This document shows positions 17,138 through 25,655 of a DNA stretch of 64,000 bases, piece after piece. Under the pieces are notes generated by a model. It saw only the letters and a list, made by a program, of their open reading frames with translations. It ran no database searches and was not told the DNA's origin. The DNA is taken from assembly GCF_037101375.1 (NCBI RefSeq), contig NZ_AP029019.1, positions 3,441,001 through 3,505,000 on the forward strand, given 5' to 3'. A program made the position numbers and the translations under genes. Source of the DNA: Acidovorax sp. DW039. Its GTDB lineage: Bacteria > Pseudomonadota > Gammaproteobacteria > Burkholderiales > Burkholderiaceae_C. Position 1 is the first letter of the stretch; each line of letters opens with the position of its first letter.

Positions 17138-18340
17138 TCAACTCCGTTCGTTCAAGGCGCTGCGCTCTACCCGCCAAGCACACCCAAGCGCTAGCAGGCT
17201 GGCAGCCATAGCCGCCCAATACACGGCGGCCAAGCCTGCGGCAGCGCCCAGCGCCCCACCCGCCAGCGCGCCCACCACACCAGGCAACCCGTAGGCCAGC
17301 ACGGTGTACAGGGCCTGTCCACGCCCGCGCAGACGGCCAGGGAAAAACTGCGAGATCAGTGCAATGCACACGGTATGGTGCGCAGCAAAAGTCAGCGCGT
17401 GCAGGACCTGCGCAATCACCAGCGCCAGCAACCACGGGCCTGCCGCTGCCGTGATGCCCATGCGCAAGGCCATGGCCGCAGCACACACCAGGAGCCAGCG
17501 GGTCAACGGCCAGCGCGGTAGCCACCGGCCCTGGGTGAAGAACCACGCAATCTCCACCACCACGGACACCGCCCACAACACACCGATGGTGGATTTGCGG
17601 TACCCCAGGGCATCCAGATACAGCGAAAAGAACACGTACACCGCAATATGGGCCAGCACATGGAAGCAGGCGGATGCAAAAAACCACCGCACCTGCGGCA
17701 GACGCAACACGGGGGCTATGGCGGGTCGTGTACTGCCTGCGTCAGCTGCGGCTGATGCATCCTCAGCCAAACGCGGCAACAACCAGGTGCTGACGACCAG
17801 CGCCAGCAAAGTCGCCAGCGTCCATCCCGGAAAGTCAGCCATGCCATATCGCTCAAACCATGCACCGGCTACAAACACGGTGACCAAGAAGCCCAGCGAG
17901 CCCCACAGCCGCACGCGGCCATAGCGCCGGGCATCGAAGCTGCCCTGCTGACTCACCAGATGCGCCATGGCGGCCTCGCTCATCGGCATCATGGCGCTGG
18001 TGTGGGTGAACATGAGCAGCAGCACCGCAGCCAGCCACCCTACCCCAGCATCCACCCACAAACCTGCAGAGATCACCAACGCGAGTGTCGCGCACCAGCG
18101 CAACAATGGGATGCGCTCTCCGGTGTGGTCACTCAACATGCCCCATCCGTAGGGGGCAAACAGCCGCGTCAGCGACTGCAGCGAGGTGAGTACCCCGATG
18201 GTGACCAGAGGCAGCCCCAGGCTTTTGAGCCACAGCGGCAGGTAGGGATTGAAGAACCCGATATGCGCAAAGTAACTGGCCGACAAAGCGGCAAAAGGCA
18301 CCAGAGGCTGCCGAGCCCCCAGGCTGCGCAAACGCTGCAT
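17138..18340 (-). CDS. MFS permease, HcaT/nucleoside-permease-like
   Basis: A 400-residue membrane protein with about 12 hydrophobic segments. It resembles the MFS_1-like branch that includes phenylpropionate permease HcaT and nucleoside:H+ symporters (PLWLKSLGLPLVTIGVLTSLQSLTRLFAP-type opening, and an acidic/basic DHTGERIPLLRW loop). It is directly upstream of, and overlaps by zero bases with, the secreted nucleotidase. A scavenging pair is suggested: the nucleotidase releases a nucleoside and the permease imports it. This link is inferred from context only. Confidence 0.8.
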   Translation of the reverse strand: MQRLRSLGARQPLVPFAALSASYFAHIGFFNPYLPLWLKSLGLPLVTIGVLTSLQSLTRLFAPYGWGMLSDHTGERIPLLRWCATLALVISAGLWVDAGVGWLAAVLLLMFTHTSAMMPMSEAAMAHLVSQQGSFDARRYGRVRLWGSLGFLVTVFVAGAWFERYGMADFPGWTLATLLALVVSTWLLPRLAEDASAAADAGSTRPAIAPVLRLPQVRWFFASACFHVLAHIAVYVFFSLYLDALGYRKSTIGVLWAVSVVVEIAWFFTQGRWLPRWPLTRWLLVCAAAMALRMGITAAAGPWLLALVIAQVLHALTFAAHHTVCIALISQFFPGRLRGRGQALYTVLAYGLPGVVGALAGGALGAAAGLAAVYWAAMAASLLALGCAWRVERSALNERS

Positions 18341-18363
18341 GTCAAAAGGTCATGCAGCCGGGG

Positions 18364-19461
18364 TCACAGAAAAGACGCCTTGATAGGAGGCACCTCGTGC
18401 ACCACATCGCCGCACTGGGCGCGGTGACGCAGGGCGTGGTCCATCACCACCAGGGCCAGCAACGCCTCGGCAATCGGCGCGGCACGGATACCCACGCAGG
18501 GGTCGTGACGGCCTTTGGTAATGACTTCGGTAGGGTTGCCATGGATATCGATGGAGTCCCGTGGGCTGATGATGGAACTGGTGGGCTTGATGGCAATGCT
18601 CACCTCCAGATCCTGCCCGGTGCTGATACCGCCCAGCACACCACCCGCGTTGTTGGACATGAAGCCGTTGGGCGCCATGGAGTCCCCGTGGGTAGTGCCC
18701 CGCTGGGCCACGCTGGCAAAACCGGCACCGATCTCAACGCCCTTGACGGCGTTGAGCCCCATCATCACGAATGCGATGTCCGCATCCAGCTTGTCGTACA
18801 AGGGCTCGCCCAGCCCGACTGGAATGCCCGTGGCCTGCACGCGAATACGGGCACCACACGAATCACCCGCCTTGCGCAATGCATCCATGTATTCCTCGTA
18901 GCGAGACACGTCGGCCACCGGGGCGAAGAAAGGGTTGTGGGGCACATGGTCCCAGCTCTCGAACGGAATCTCCAGCTCGCCCAACTGCGTCATGCAGGCA
19001 CGGAACTGGGCACCGTACTTCAGGTTCAGCCATTTCTTGGCCACGGCACCGGCGGCCACCGTGGGCGCTGTCAGGCGCGCCGATGACCGACCGCCACCAC
19101 GGGGGTCACGAATGCCGTACTTGTGCCAGTAGGTGTAGTCAGCGTGTCCTGGGCGAAAGCTCTGGGCAATGTTGCCGTAGTCCTTGCTGCGCTGGTCGGT
19201 GTTGCGAATCAGCAAGGCAATCGGCGTACCGGTGGTTTTGCCTTCGTACACGCCCGAGAGAATTTCAACGGCATCCGGCTCATTGCGCTGGGTCACATGT
19301 CGGCTGGTGCCGGGCCGACGGCGGTCCAGGTCGGTCTGGATATCTGCCTCGGTCAGCGGCATGCCCGGAGGGCAGCCATCAATCACGCAGCCAACGGCTG
19401 GGCCATGGGATTCACCAAAGTTGGTGACAGCGAAAAGGGTGCCTAGGGTATTGCCGCTCAT
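18364..19461 (-). CDS. aroC: Chorismate synthase
   Basis: Last shikimate-pathway step, converting EPSP to chorismate with reduced FMN. The 365 residues begin [10 protein letters not shown] and show the family signatures [29 protein letters not shown] and the C-terminal [16 protein letters not shown]. The start at 19461 was preferred to an upstream ATG because it matches the family N-terminus. It precedes the MFS gene by 23 bases on the same strand. Confidence 0.97.
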   Translation of the reverse strand: MSGNTLGTLFAVTNFGESHGPAVGCVIDGCPPGMPLTEADIQTDLDRRRPGTSRHVTQRNEPDAVEILSGVYEGKTTGTPIALLIRNTDQRSKDYGNIAQSFRPGHADYTYWHKYGIRDPRGGGRSSARLTAPTVAAGAVAKKWLNLKYGAQFRACMTQLGELEIPFESWDHVPHNPFFAPVADVSRYEEYMDALRKAGDSCGARIRVQATGIPVGLGEPLYDKLDADIAFVMMGLNAVKGVEIGAGFASVAQRGTTHGDSMAPNGFMSNNAGGVLGGISTGQDLEVSIAIKPTSSIISPRDSIDIHGNPTEVITKGRHDPCVGIRAAPIAEALLALVVMDHALRHRAQCGDVVHEVPPIKASFL

Positions 19462-19573
19462 GCCGGGGATTATCCCAGAGCCGAACTTGCCGAAATGGCG
19501 CATTCACCACGCATTCACCGCTTGGCAGAGCGTGCGCCAGGGACTAGCATGGGATAGCACTCGTGATACGCCC

Positions 19574-21826
19574 ATGCAAGCCAAATTTCTACCCTCAGGG
19601 GAACCAGCCAAGCATGGCCATTTGCCGGCAGAACATGGGCTTGCCCCCATAGCTGACGGGCCGCTACGCAAAGCCTTGGACTGTAGCGACAACGCCATTG
19701 TTCTCACCAACCGCCATCGCGAGGTGGTGTACGTCAACAAGGGCTTCACCCGGCTTTTTGGTTTCACCATGGAGCAGGCCTGTGGGCGCTACCTGAGCAC
19801 CATGCTGCCCGGCCCGCATACCCAGCAAGACCTGCCAGAAGCCATACGCTACGGCTTACGGGTTCACGGGCACTACCACGGGGACGCACTCATCTACAGC
19901 AGGGACGGGCAGCCGCGCTGGGTGTCCATGGTGGTCAATGTGGCTGACGAGGCATCTGGCGGGCCCGGCGGCTCCATCACGGTCTTGACCGATATCACGC
20001 TGACCAAGATGCACGAAGTGCTGCAAAAGCGCGTGCTGGAAAGCATGGTGAGTGAAACCACCCTGCCCGAGTTGATGAGCCAGGTATGCAAGGAAGTGGA
20101 GAGCATTGCCCCCGAAGTGACAGCCTCCATCTTGGCGGTGGACCCCTCAGGCAAGATACGCCCGCTGGCTGCGCCAGGTTTGCCACCCTACATCTGCGCT
20201 GCCTTGGATGGGTTAGCCATTGGCCCCAACGCAGGCTCGTGCGGGACTGCGGCTTATTGGGGCAAGCCCGTCGTCACTACGGACATAGCCACCGATCCGC
20301 GCTGGGACGACTACCGCGACCTCTTCGCACCCACAGGTTTGCGCGCCTGCTGGTCCAGCCCCATACGCGACCACCAGGGCCTGGTCATTGGCACCTTTGC
20401 GTTTTATTTCAAAGAGCCCCGAGAACCCAACGCATTGCACAAAAGCTTGGTGCAGGTATGCCTGCACCTGTGCGCCGTTGCTATCGAACGCGATGCAGCG
20501 CGCCAGCGCATCCACCAACTGGCGTTTTTTGATGTGCTCACAGGTCTGCCCAACCGCGCCATGTTCCGCAGCAATGCAGAGCGGTCGCTGGCGCAGATGG
20601 AGCGCGAACACCAGACCGGCGCCCTGCTCTTTGTGGACCTGAACCGGTTCAAGCAGGTCAATGACACACAAGGCCATGCCGCCGGGGACGCGCTGCTGCG
20701 CACAGTGGCACAGCGGCTTAGCGATTGCGTGCGGGCGCAGGATGGGATTGGCAGACTGTCGGGTGACGAATTCGTACTGCTGCTGTCCCACTGCACCACC
20801 GAGCAGGCAGTGCAGACTGCCCAAAGGGCGCTGAGCGCAATTGCCCAACCGGTAGAGATCCAGGGGCAGATCAACCTGCCCAGCGCCAGTGTGGGCATCG
20901 CCATCTACCCCGAAGATGGAAGCGACATCGATACGCTGCTGCGCCATGCAGACCAGGCCATGTACCAGGCCAAGGGTGACCAGCAGCACAGCCTGCAACT
21001 GTTCAGCGTGGAAATGAATCGCCGCACCCAGGAGCGGGCCGCCATGGAGCGCGCGCTGCGGCATGCGCTGGAACAACGCCAACTCACACTGCATTACCAG
21101 CCGCAGCTCACGGCAGCACCCCGGCTGGCACTGCATGGGGTGGAAGCCCTGGCTCGCTGGCACCATGCGGACTGGGGTGCCGTGCCCCCGGCACAGTTCA
21201 TCCCGCTGGCGGAAGAAACAGGTTTGATACACCCCCTCACCCAATGGCTGGTGGATGAATCCTGCACCCAGCTCAAGGCATGGCGGGCGCAAGGCCTGGC
21301 AGTGCCGCATGTGGCGCTGAACCTGTCAGGCCGCAGCTTTCAGCAAAAGGGGTTCGCGCAAGGTGTCAGCAACCTGCTCCAGCTACACGGCTTGACACCG
21401 CGGGATGTGCTGCTGGAGATCACGGAAAGCGTGGTCATGGATGGAAGCCCTGTCACGCAGGACAACATTGAAACCCTTCGTCAGCAGGGCTTTCAGCTGT
21501 CGCTCGATGACTTTGGCACCGGCTACTCCAGCCTGAGCTACCTGCACCGCCTCCCTATCGCCGAACTGAAGCTGGACCGCAGTTTTGTGCAAGACCTGGA
21601 AACCAGCGATACCGCCCGCGCACTGACCATTTCAGTGCTCAGCATCGCCAAGAGCCTGAACATGACGGTTGTGGCAGAAGGGGTGGAAACACCCCAGCAA
21701 TGCCAGTGGCTCAAGGACCACGGCTGCGAGGTGATGCAGGGCTATCTGCTGGGGCGGCCCATGGCTGCAGACATGCTCAAGGGATGGCTGCCCGGGGGAA
21801 CAAGCAACCCAAGTTGCTGCGCTTAG
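19574..21826 (+). CDS. PAS-GAF-GGDEF-EAL cyclic-di-GMP enzyme
   Basis: A 750-residue sensor that makes and/or breaks c-di-GMP. A PAS domain occupies about residues 30-145, a GAF domain about 150-305 (GSCGTAAYWGKPVVTTDI), a GGDEF domain about 315-475, and an EAL domain about 490-745. The active-site loop is SGDEF (396-400), a tolerated variant. An RxxD inhibitory site (387-390) sits five residues before it. The EAL domain keeps EAL (524-526), LEITES, DDFGTGYSS and AEGVE, so phosphodiesterase activity is expected. No membrane segment is seen. The start at 19574 is my best choice; no strong ribosome binding site is visible. Confidence 0.85.
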   Translation: MQAKFLPSGEPAKHGHLPAEHGLAPIADGPLRKALDCSDNAIVLTNRHREVVYVNKGFTRLFGFTMEQACGRYLSTMLPGPHTQQDLPEAIRYGLRVHGHYHGDALIYSRDGQPRWVSMVVNVADEASGGPGGSITVLTDITLTKMHEVLQKRVLESMVSETTLPELMSQVCKEVESIAPEVTASILAVDPSGKIRPLAAPGLPPYICAALDGLAIGPNAGSCGTAAYWGKPVVTTDIATDPRWDDYRDLFAPTGLRACWSSPIRDHQGLVIGTFAFYFKEPREPNALHKSLVQVCLHLCAVAIERDAARQRIHQLAFFDVLTGLPNRAMFRSNAERSLAQMEREHQTGALLFVDLNRFKQVNDTQGHAAGDALLRTVAQRLSDCVRAQDGIGRLSGDEFVLLLSHCTTEQAVQTAQRALSAIAQPVEIQGQINLPSASVGIAIYPEDGSDIDTLLRHADQAMYQAKGDQQHSLQLFSVEMNRRTQERAAMERALRHALEQRQLTLHYQPQLTAAPRLALHGVEALARWHHADWGAVPPAQFIPLAEETGLIHPLTQWLVDESCTQLKAWRAQGLAVPHVALNLSGRSFQQKGFAQGVSNLLQLHGLTPRDVLLEITESVVMDGSPVTQDNIETLRQQGFQLSLDDFGTGYSSLSYLHRLPIAELKLDRSFVQDLETSDTARALTISVLSIAKSLNMTVVAEGVETPQQCQWLKDHGCEVMQGYLLGRPMAADMLKGWLPGGTSNPSCCA

Positions 21827-21846
21827 GGCAACCCTCAGCAAGCCCC

Positions 21847-22299
21847 TCAGGCCTTGGCGTCGTCCTCTGCAGGCCAGTCGCGAATGTAGGCCTTGAGCAT
21901 CTGGTTCTCGAAATTCTGGCTGTCCACCACGGCCTTGGCCACGTCGTAGAAGCTGATGACGCCCATGAGCATGCGCTTGTCCATCACGGGCATGTAGCGG
22001 GCGTGGCGGTCCAGCATCATGCGGCGCACCTCGTCCATCTCGGTTTCCAGCGTGCAGGTCAGGGGCGCATCGTCCATGGCCGATCTCACACGCAATGTGC
22101 CCACACTGCCCCCGTTGCGCACGATGGCCTGGATCACTTCACGGAAGGTGAGCATGCCCACCAGGTCACCCAGCTCCATCACCACCAGCGAACCAATGTC
22201 TTTCTCAGCCATCACCTGGGCGGCCTCGGCCAAGGGCTCGTCCGGCGTCACGGTGTAAAGGGTGTTGCCTTTGACGCGAAGAATATCGCTGACTTTCAT
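21847..22299 (-). CDS. Tandem CBS domain protein
   Basis: A 150-residue protein made of two CBS domains (about residues 5-60 and 75-130), the pair that forms a Bateman module binding adenine nucleotides. It has no attached catalytic domain. The start at MKVSDILR has GGAGA eight bases upstream; the longer frame is not needed. It converges with the GGDEF-EAL gene with only 20 bases between stops. Target is unknown. Confidence 0.88.
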   Translation of the reverse strand: MKVSDILRVKGNTLYTVTPDEPLAEAAQVMAEKDIGSLVVMELGDLVGMLTFREVIQAIVRNGGSVGTLRVRSAMDDAPLTCTLETEMDEVRRMMLDRHARYMPVMDKRMLMGVISFYDVAKAVVDSQNFENQMLKAYIRDWPAEDDAKA

Positions 22300-22425
22300 G
22301 GTGCAAGGTCTCCGAGGGGGATGCGCGCTGTGCCGAGGGTGTGCGCGATGCTCTAGATGGGATAGTTGCGGGTAAATATAGCCCACAATTTGCGCCCATA
22401 TCGACAACATCGGAGACAGAGACCT

Positions 22426-23736
22426 ATGCCCGGATATTCAGACCCCGGCTTTGACACGCTCGCCCTGCACGCAGGCGCGGTGCCCGACCCCGCCACCGGC
22501 GCCCGCGCGGTGCCCATCCACCTCACCACCTCGTTCGTTTTTGAATCGAGCGACCACGCAGCCTCGCTGTTCAATCTGGAACGGCCCGGCCATGTCTACA
22601 GCCGCATCAGCAACCCCACCAATGCGGTGCTGGAGCAGCGTGTGGCAGCCCTGGAAGGCGGCGTGGGCGCGATTGCCGTGGCCAGCGGCCAGGCGGCGCT
22701 GCACCTGGCCATTGCCACGCTGATGGGGGCGGGCAGCCACATCGTGGCGAGCACAGCGCTGTATGGCGGCAGCCAGAACCTGCTGCACTACACGCTCAGC
22801 CGCTTCGGCATTGAAACCACGTTTGTGAAGCCCGGCGACATCGACGGCTGGCGCGCAGCCGTGCGCCCCAACACCAAACTCTTCTTTGGCGAGACCGTGG
22901 GCAACCCGGGCCTGGATGTGCTGGACATTCCCACCATCAGCGCCATTGCGCACGATGCCGGAGTACCGCTGCTGGTCGATTCGACCCTCACCTCGCCCTG
23001 GCTGATGAAGCCGCTGGAGCATGGAGCCGACCTGGTCTACCACTCGGCCACCAAGTTCCTCTCGGGCCACGGCACGGTGGTCGGCGGCATTGTGGTGGAT
23101 GGGGGCAGCTTTGACTGGGACGGCCCGCGCACGCAAGGCCGCTTTGCCGAGCTGACGGCGCCCTACGCAGGCTTTCACAACATGGTGTTCACCGAAGAAA
23201 GCTCCGTAGGCGCCTTCTTGCTGCGCGCACGGCGAGAAGGCCTGCGCGACTTTGGGGCCTGCATGAGCCCGCACACGGCATGGCTCATCCTGCAAGGCAT
23301 TGAGACCCTGCCCCTGCGCATGGAGCGCCACATGCGCAACACAGCGCGGGTGGTGGAGTTTCTGGCCAGCCACCCCTTTGTGGCCCGTGTGGGTCACCCC
23401 TTGCTGGAGAGCCACCCCAGCCACCAGCTTGCACAAAAGCTGCTGCCGCGCGGTGCGGGCTCCGTGTTCAGCTTCGACCTCAAGGGCAACCGCGAACAGG
23501 GCAAGAAGTTCATAGAAACCCTCAAGGTTTTCAGCCACCTGGCCAACGTAGGCGACTGCCGCAGCCTGGTCATTCATCCCGCCAGCACCACCCATTTCCG
23601 CATGAGCGACGAGGCGCTGGTACAGGCAGGCATTGCCCAGGGCACCATTCGCCTGTCCATCGGGCTGGAAGACCCGGACGACCTCATCGACGACCTGCAG
23701 CGCGCCCTCAAAGCTGCAGAGAAAGCGGGGGCCTGA
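22426..23736 (+). CDS. metY: O-acetylhomoserine aminocarboxypropyltransferase
   Basis: A 436-residue Cys/Met-metabolism PLP enzyme that makes homocysteine from O-acetylhomoserine and sulfide. Visible are VYSRISNPTNAVLEQRVAALEGG, the GGSQNLLHYTL segment, and the PLP lysine in HSATKFLSGHG. Length and the FETGN-like block favour MetY over the shorter MetZ/MetB, but O-succinylhomoserine cannot be excluded. The ATG at 22426 is preceded by CGGAGACAGAG. An alpha/beta hydrolase begins four bases after the stop and is probably co-transcribed. Confidence 0.9.
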   Translation: MPGYSDPGFDTLALHAGAVPDPATGARAVPIHLTTSFVFESSDHAASLFNLERPGHVYSRISNPTNAVLEQRVAALEGGVGAIAVASGQAALHLAIATLMGAGSHIVASTALYGGSQNLLHYTLSRFGIETTFVKPGDIDGWRAAVRPNTKLFFGETVGNPGLDVLDIPTISAIAHDAGVPLLVDSTLTSPWLMKPLEHGADLVYHSATKFLSGHGTVVGGIVVDGGSFDWDGPRTQGRFAELTAPYAGFHNMVFTEESSVGAFLLRARREGLRDFGACMSPHTAWLILQGIETLPLRMERHMRNTARVVEFLASHPFVARVGHPLLESHPSHQLAQKLLPRGAGSVFSFDLKGNREQGKKFIETLKVFSHLANVGDCRSLVIHPASTTHFRMSDEALVQAGIAQGTIRLSIGLEDPDDLIDDLQRALKAAEKAGA

Positions 23737-23739
23737 GCC

Positions 23740-24549
23740 ATGTACACCACCGTCAACGGACACAGCACCTACTGCTACACCGGCGGCAAGCCCTTCGATG
23801 CCGCCAAACCCACCGTGGTGATGATCCACGGCGTGCTCAACGACCACAGCGTGTGGGCCTTGCAAAGCCGCTACCTGGCCCACCATGGCTACAACGTGCT
23901 GGCCGTGGATCTGCCCGGCCACTGCAAAAGCGCGGGCGATGCGCCCGCCACAGTGGAGCAGGCTGCCGACTTCATCGTGGCGCTGCTCGACGCCCTGGGC
24001 ATAGCCCGCGCGGCGCTGGTGGGCCACAGCTGGGGTTCGCTCATTGCGCTGCAGGCTGCCGCCCAGCTGGGTGAGCGCGCCACGCACCTGGCGCTGGTCG
24101 GCACGGCCTACCCCATGAAGGTGTCGCCCGCACTGCTGGAGTCAGCCCTGAACGAGCCGGAAAAGGCACTGCGCATGGTCAACGTGTTCTCGCGCTGCTC
24201 GCTGGCATCGCCCTCGGGGGCCGGGTTCTGGGTGTTTGGCGCAGGCATGGCCTTGGGGCGCAAGGTGCTGCGCAGCAATGCCGCGGTCAATGTGTTCCAC
24301 CGGGGCTTCAACGCCTGCAACACCTACGCCAACGGCGAACAGGCGATTGCACAAGTCACCTGCCCGGTACTGTTCGCCCTGGGCGTGCAGGACCAGATGA
24401 CGCCCCCCAAGGCGGCGCAGACCCTGGTGAAGGCCGCCCAGGCCGCAGGCAAGGCCGTGCAGGTTCGCCATCTGCCCAGCGGCCACCACCAGATGACCGA
24501 AGCCCCCGAGGAGACGCTGGCAGCGCTGCGCGATTTTCTGGCGCAGTAA
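23740..24549 (+). CDS. Alpha/beta hydrolase
   Basis: A 269-residue alpha/beta hydrolase fold protein. The oxyanion HGVLNDHSVW lies near residue 30, the nucleophile Ser is in GHSWGS (about 92-97), the acid Asp is in VQDQMTPP and the His is in GHHQM near the C-terminus. No signal peptide. It follows metY by three bases, so it is likely in that operon; a direct link to methionine synthesis is not established. Substrate unknown. Confidence 0.85.
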   Translation: MYTTVNGHSTYCYTGGKPFDAAKPTVVMIHGVLNDHSVWALQSRYLAHHGYNVLAVDLPGHCKSAGDAPATVEQAADFIVALLDALGIARAALVGHSWGSLIALQAAAQLGERATHLALVGTAYPMKVSPALLESALNEPEKALRMVNVFSRCSLASPSGAGFWVFGAGMALGRKVLRSNAAVNVFHRGFNACNTYANGEQAIAQVTCPVLFALGVQDQMTPPKAAQTLVKAAQAAGKAVQVRHLPSGHHQMTEAPEETLAALRDFLAQ

Positions 24550-24561
24550 AGTTAAAGTGCG

Positions 24562-24636
24562 CTCTCACGAGGAATGCAGCGGGGCCACCGCCTGCCCAGC
24601 GAAGGCAGGCATCCCGGGCCCGGTTCCTCGAGGGAG
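24562..24636 (+). promoter_or_regulatory. Rod-like leader hairpin masking the DUF2157 ribosome binding site
   Basis: The 75 bases before the DUF2157 ATG fold into one long imperfect hairpin. The segments are CTCTC(24562)/GGGAG(24636), CGAGGAA(24568)/TTCCTCG(24630), GGGCC(24582)/GGCCC(24621) and GCCTGCC(24590)/GGCAGGC(24610), about 24 pairs in all. The outermost arm pairs with the Shine-Dalgarno GGGAG itself. No T-run follows, so it is not a typical terminator. It looks like a translational control element (thermometer, protein- or ligand-responsive). Confidence 0.5.
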
Positions 24637-24641
24637 AACAC

Positions 24642-25655
24642 ATGAACTTGCGCACCGCCTGGCTGGATCTCATCCAGCGCCATGGGCTGGACCGCACCAC
24701 CGCGCTCCAGCTCGAATCTCTGGCCCCGTGGCACGAGCCACCGCCCCATCTGCAGCGCCACCTGTGGCGCACCGTAGCCGTGCTGGCCGCAGCTCTGGGG
24801 GGTCTCGGCATCGTGATGTGGATTGCATCCAACTGGGACACCCTGGGCCGCCCCGCCCGCTTTGCACTACTGCAAGGCTTTGTGGCCGTGATGTATGGGG
24901 GGGCCTTGTGGCGCGCCGCCGTGCGCGTGCCCCTGGGCATCCTCGCGCTGCTGGGCACCGGGGCACTGTTTGCCTACTTTGGGCAGACCTACCAGACCGG
25001 GGCCGACCCCTGGCAACTGTTTGCCCTGTGGGCCGTGCTCACCCTGCCCCTGGCGCTGGCTGCGCGCAGTGATGCCCTGTGGGCACCCTGGGTCCTGGTG
25101 GCCATCACGGGCGTTGCGCTGTGGTCGCAGGCACACACAGGGCACCGCTGGCGCGTGCTGCCGCAGGACCTGAGCGTGCATCTGATGGCCTTGTCTGCAG
25201 CACTGGGCATCACTGCAGCCATGCTGCCCGTGCCAGCGCTGCAACGCATCACGGGTGCAGGGCTGTGGTCCTTGCGCGTGGCTGGCAGCCTGGCCATCAC
25301 CCTGGTCACCTCATCGGCCTTGCCTGCGCTGTTCCACTCGCCCGTGGCTGCGCACTACGCGCTGGGCCTGCTGCTGTTGGCTGGCACGGTCGCCGTTACC
25401 GCCCAGCGGCGCTCTTTCGACCTGTTTCTGCTCAGCGCTGCGGCGCTGGGCCTGAATGTGCTGCTCGTGGCCGGGCTGGTGCGGCTGATGCTGGAGGGAT
25501 CGCGTGGGGACTTCATCGGCTCCCTGCTCTTCATCGGTCTGGTCGCCGCGGGCCTGCTGGCCGCCACCGTGCAGGGCGTGATGCGCCTGGCACGCAATGC
25601 CCAGGCCCTGCCGCACGCTGACAAGCCACACCACCCCACAGAAGGTGCCGCATGA
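24642..25655 (+). CDS. DUF2157 integral membrane protein
   Basis: A 337-residue protein with a short soluble N-terminus (about 45 residues) and some ten hydrophobic segments. The segment IVMWIASNWDTLGRPARFALLQG is the DUF2157 signature region. Function unknown. The stop overlaps the start of the next gene by four bases (ATGA), so the two are coupled. Shine-Dalgarno GGGAG is predicted to be buried in the leader hairpin upstream. Confidence 0.85.
   Translation: MNLRTAWLDLIQRHGLDRTTALQLESLAPWHEPPPHLQRHLWRTVAVLAAALGGLGIVMWIASNWDTLGRPARFALLQGFVAVMYGGALWRAAVRVPLGILALLGTGALFAYFGQTYQTGADPWQLFALWAVLTLPLALAARSDALWAPWVLVAITGVALWSQAHTGHRWRVLPQDLSVHLMALSAALGITAAMLPVPALQRITGAGLWSLRVAGSLAITLVTSSALPALFHSPVAAHYALGLLLLAGTVAVTAQRRSFDLFLLSAAALGLNVLLVAGLVRLMLEGSRGDFIGSLLFIGLVAAGLLAATVQGVMRLARNAQALPHADKPHHPTEGAA

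Noticed and set aside
22438..24087. 549-codon frame on the minus strand
   Set aside because: Antisense shadow of metY and the hydrolase, caused by high GC; low-complexity protein.
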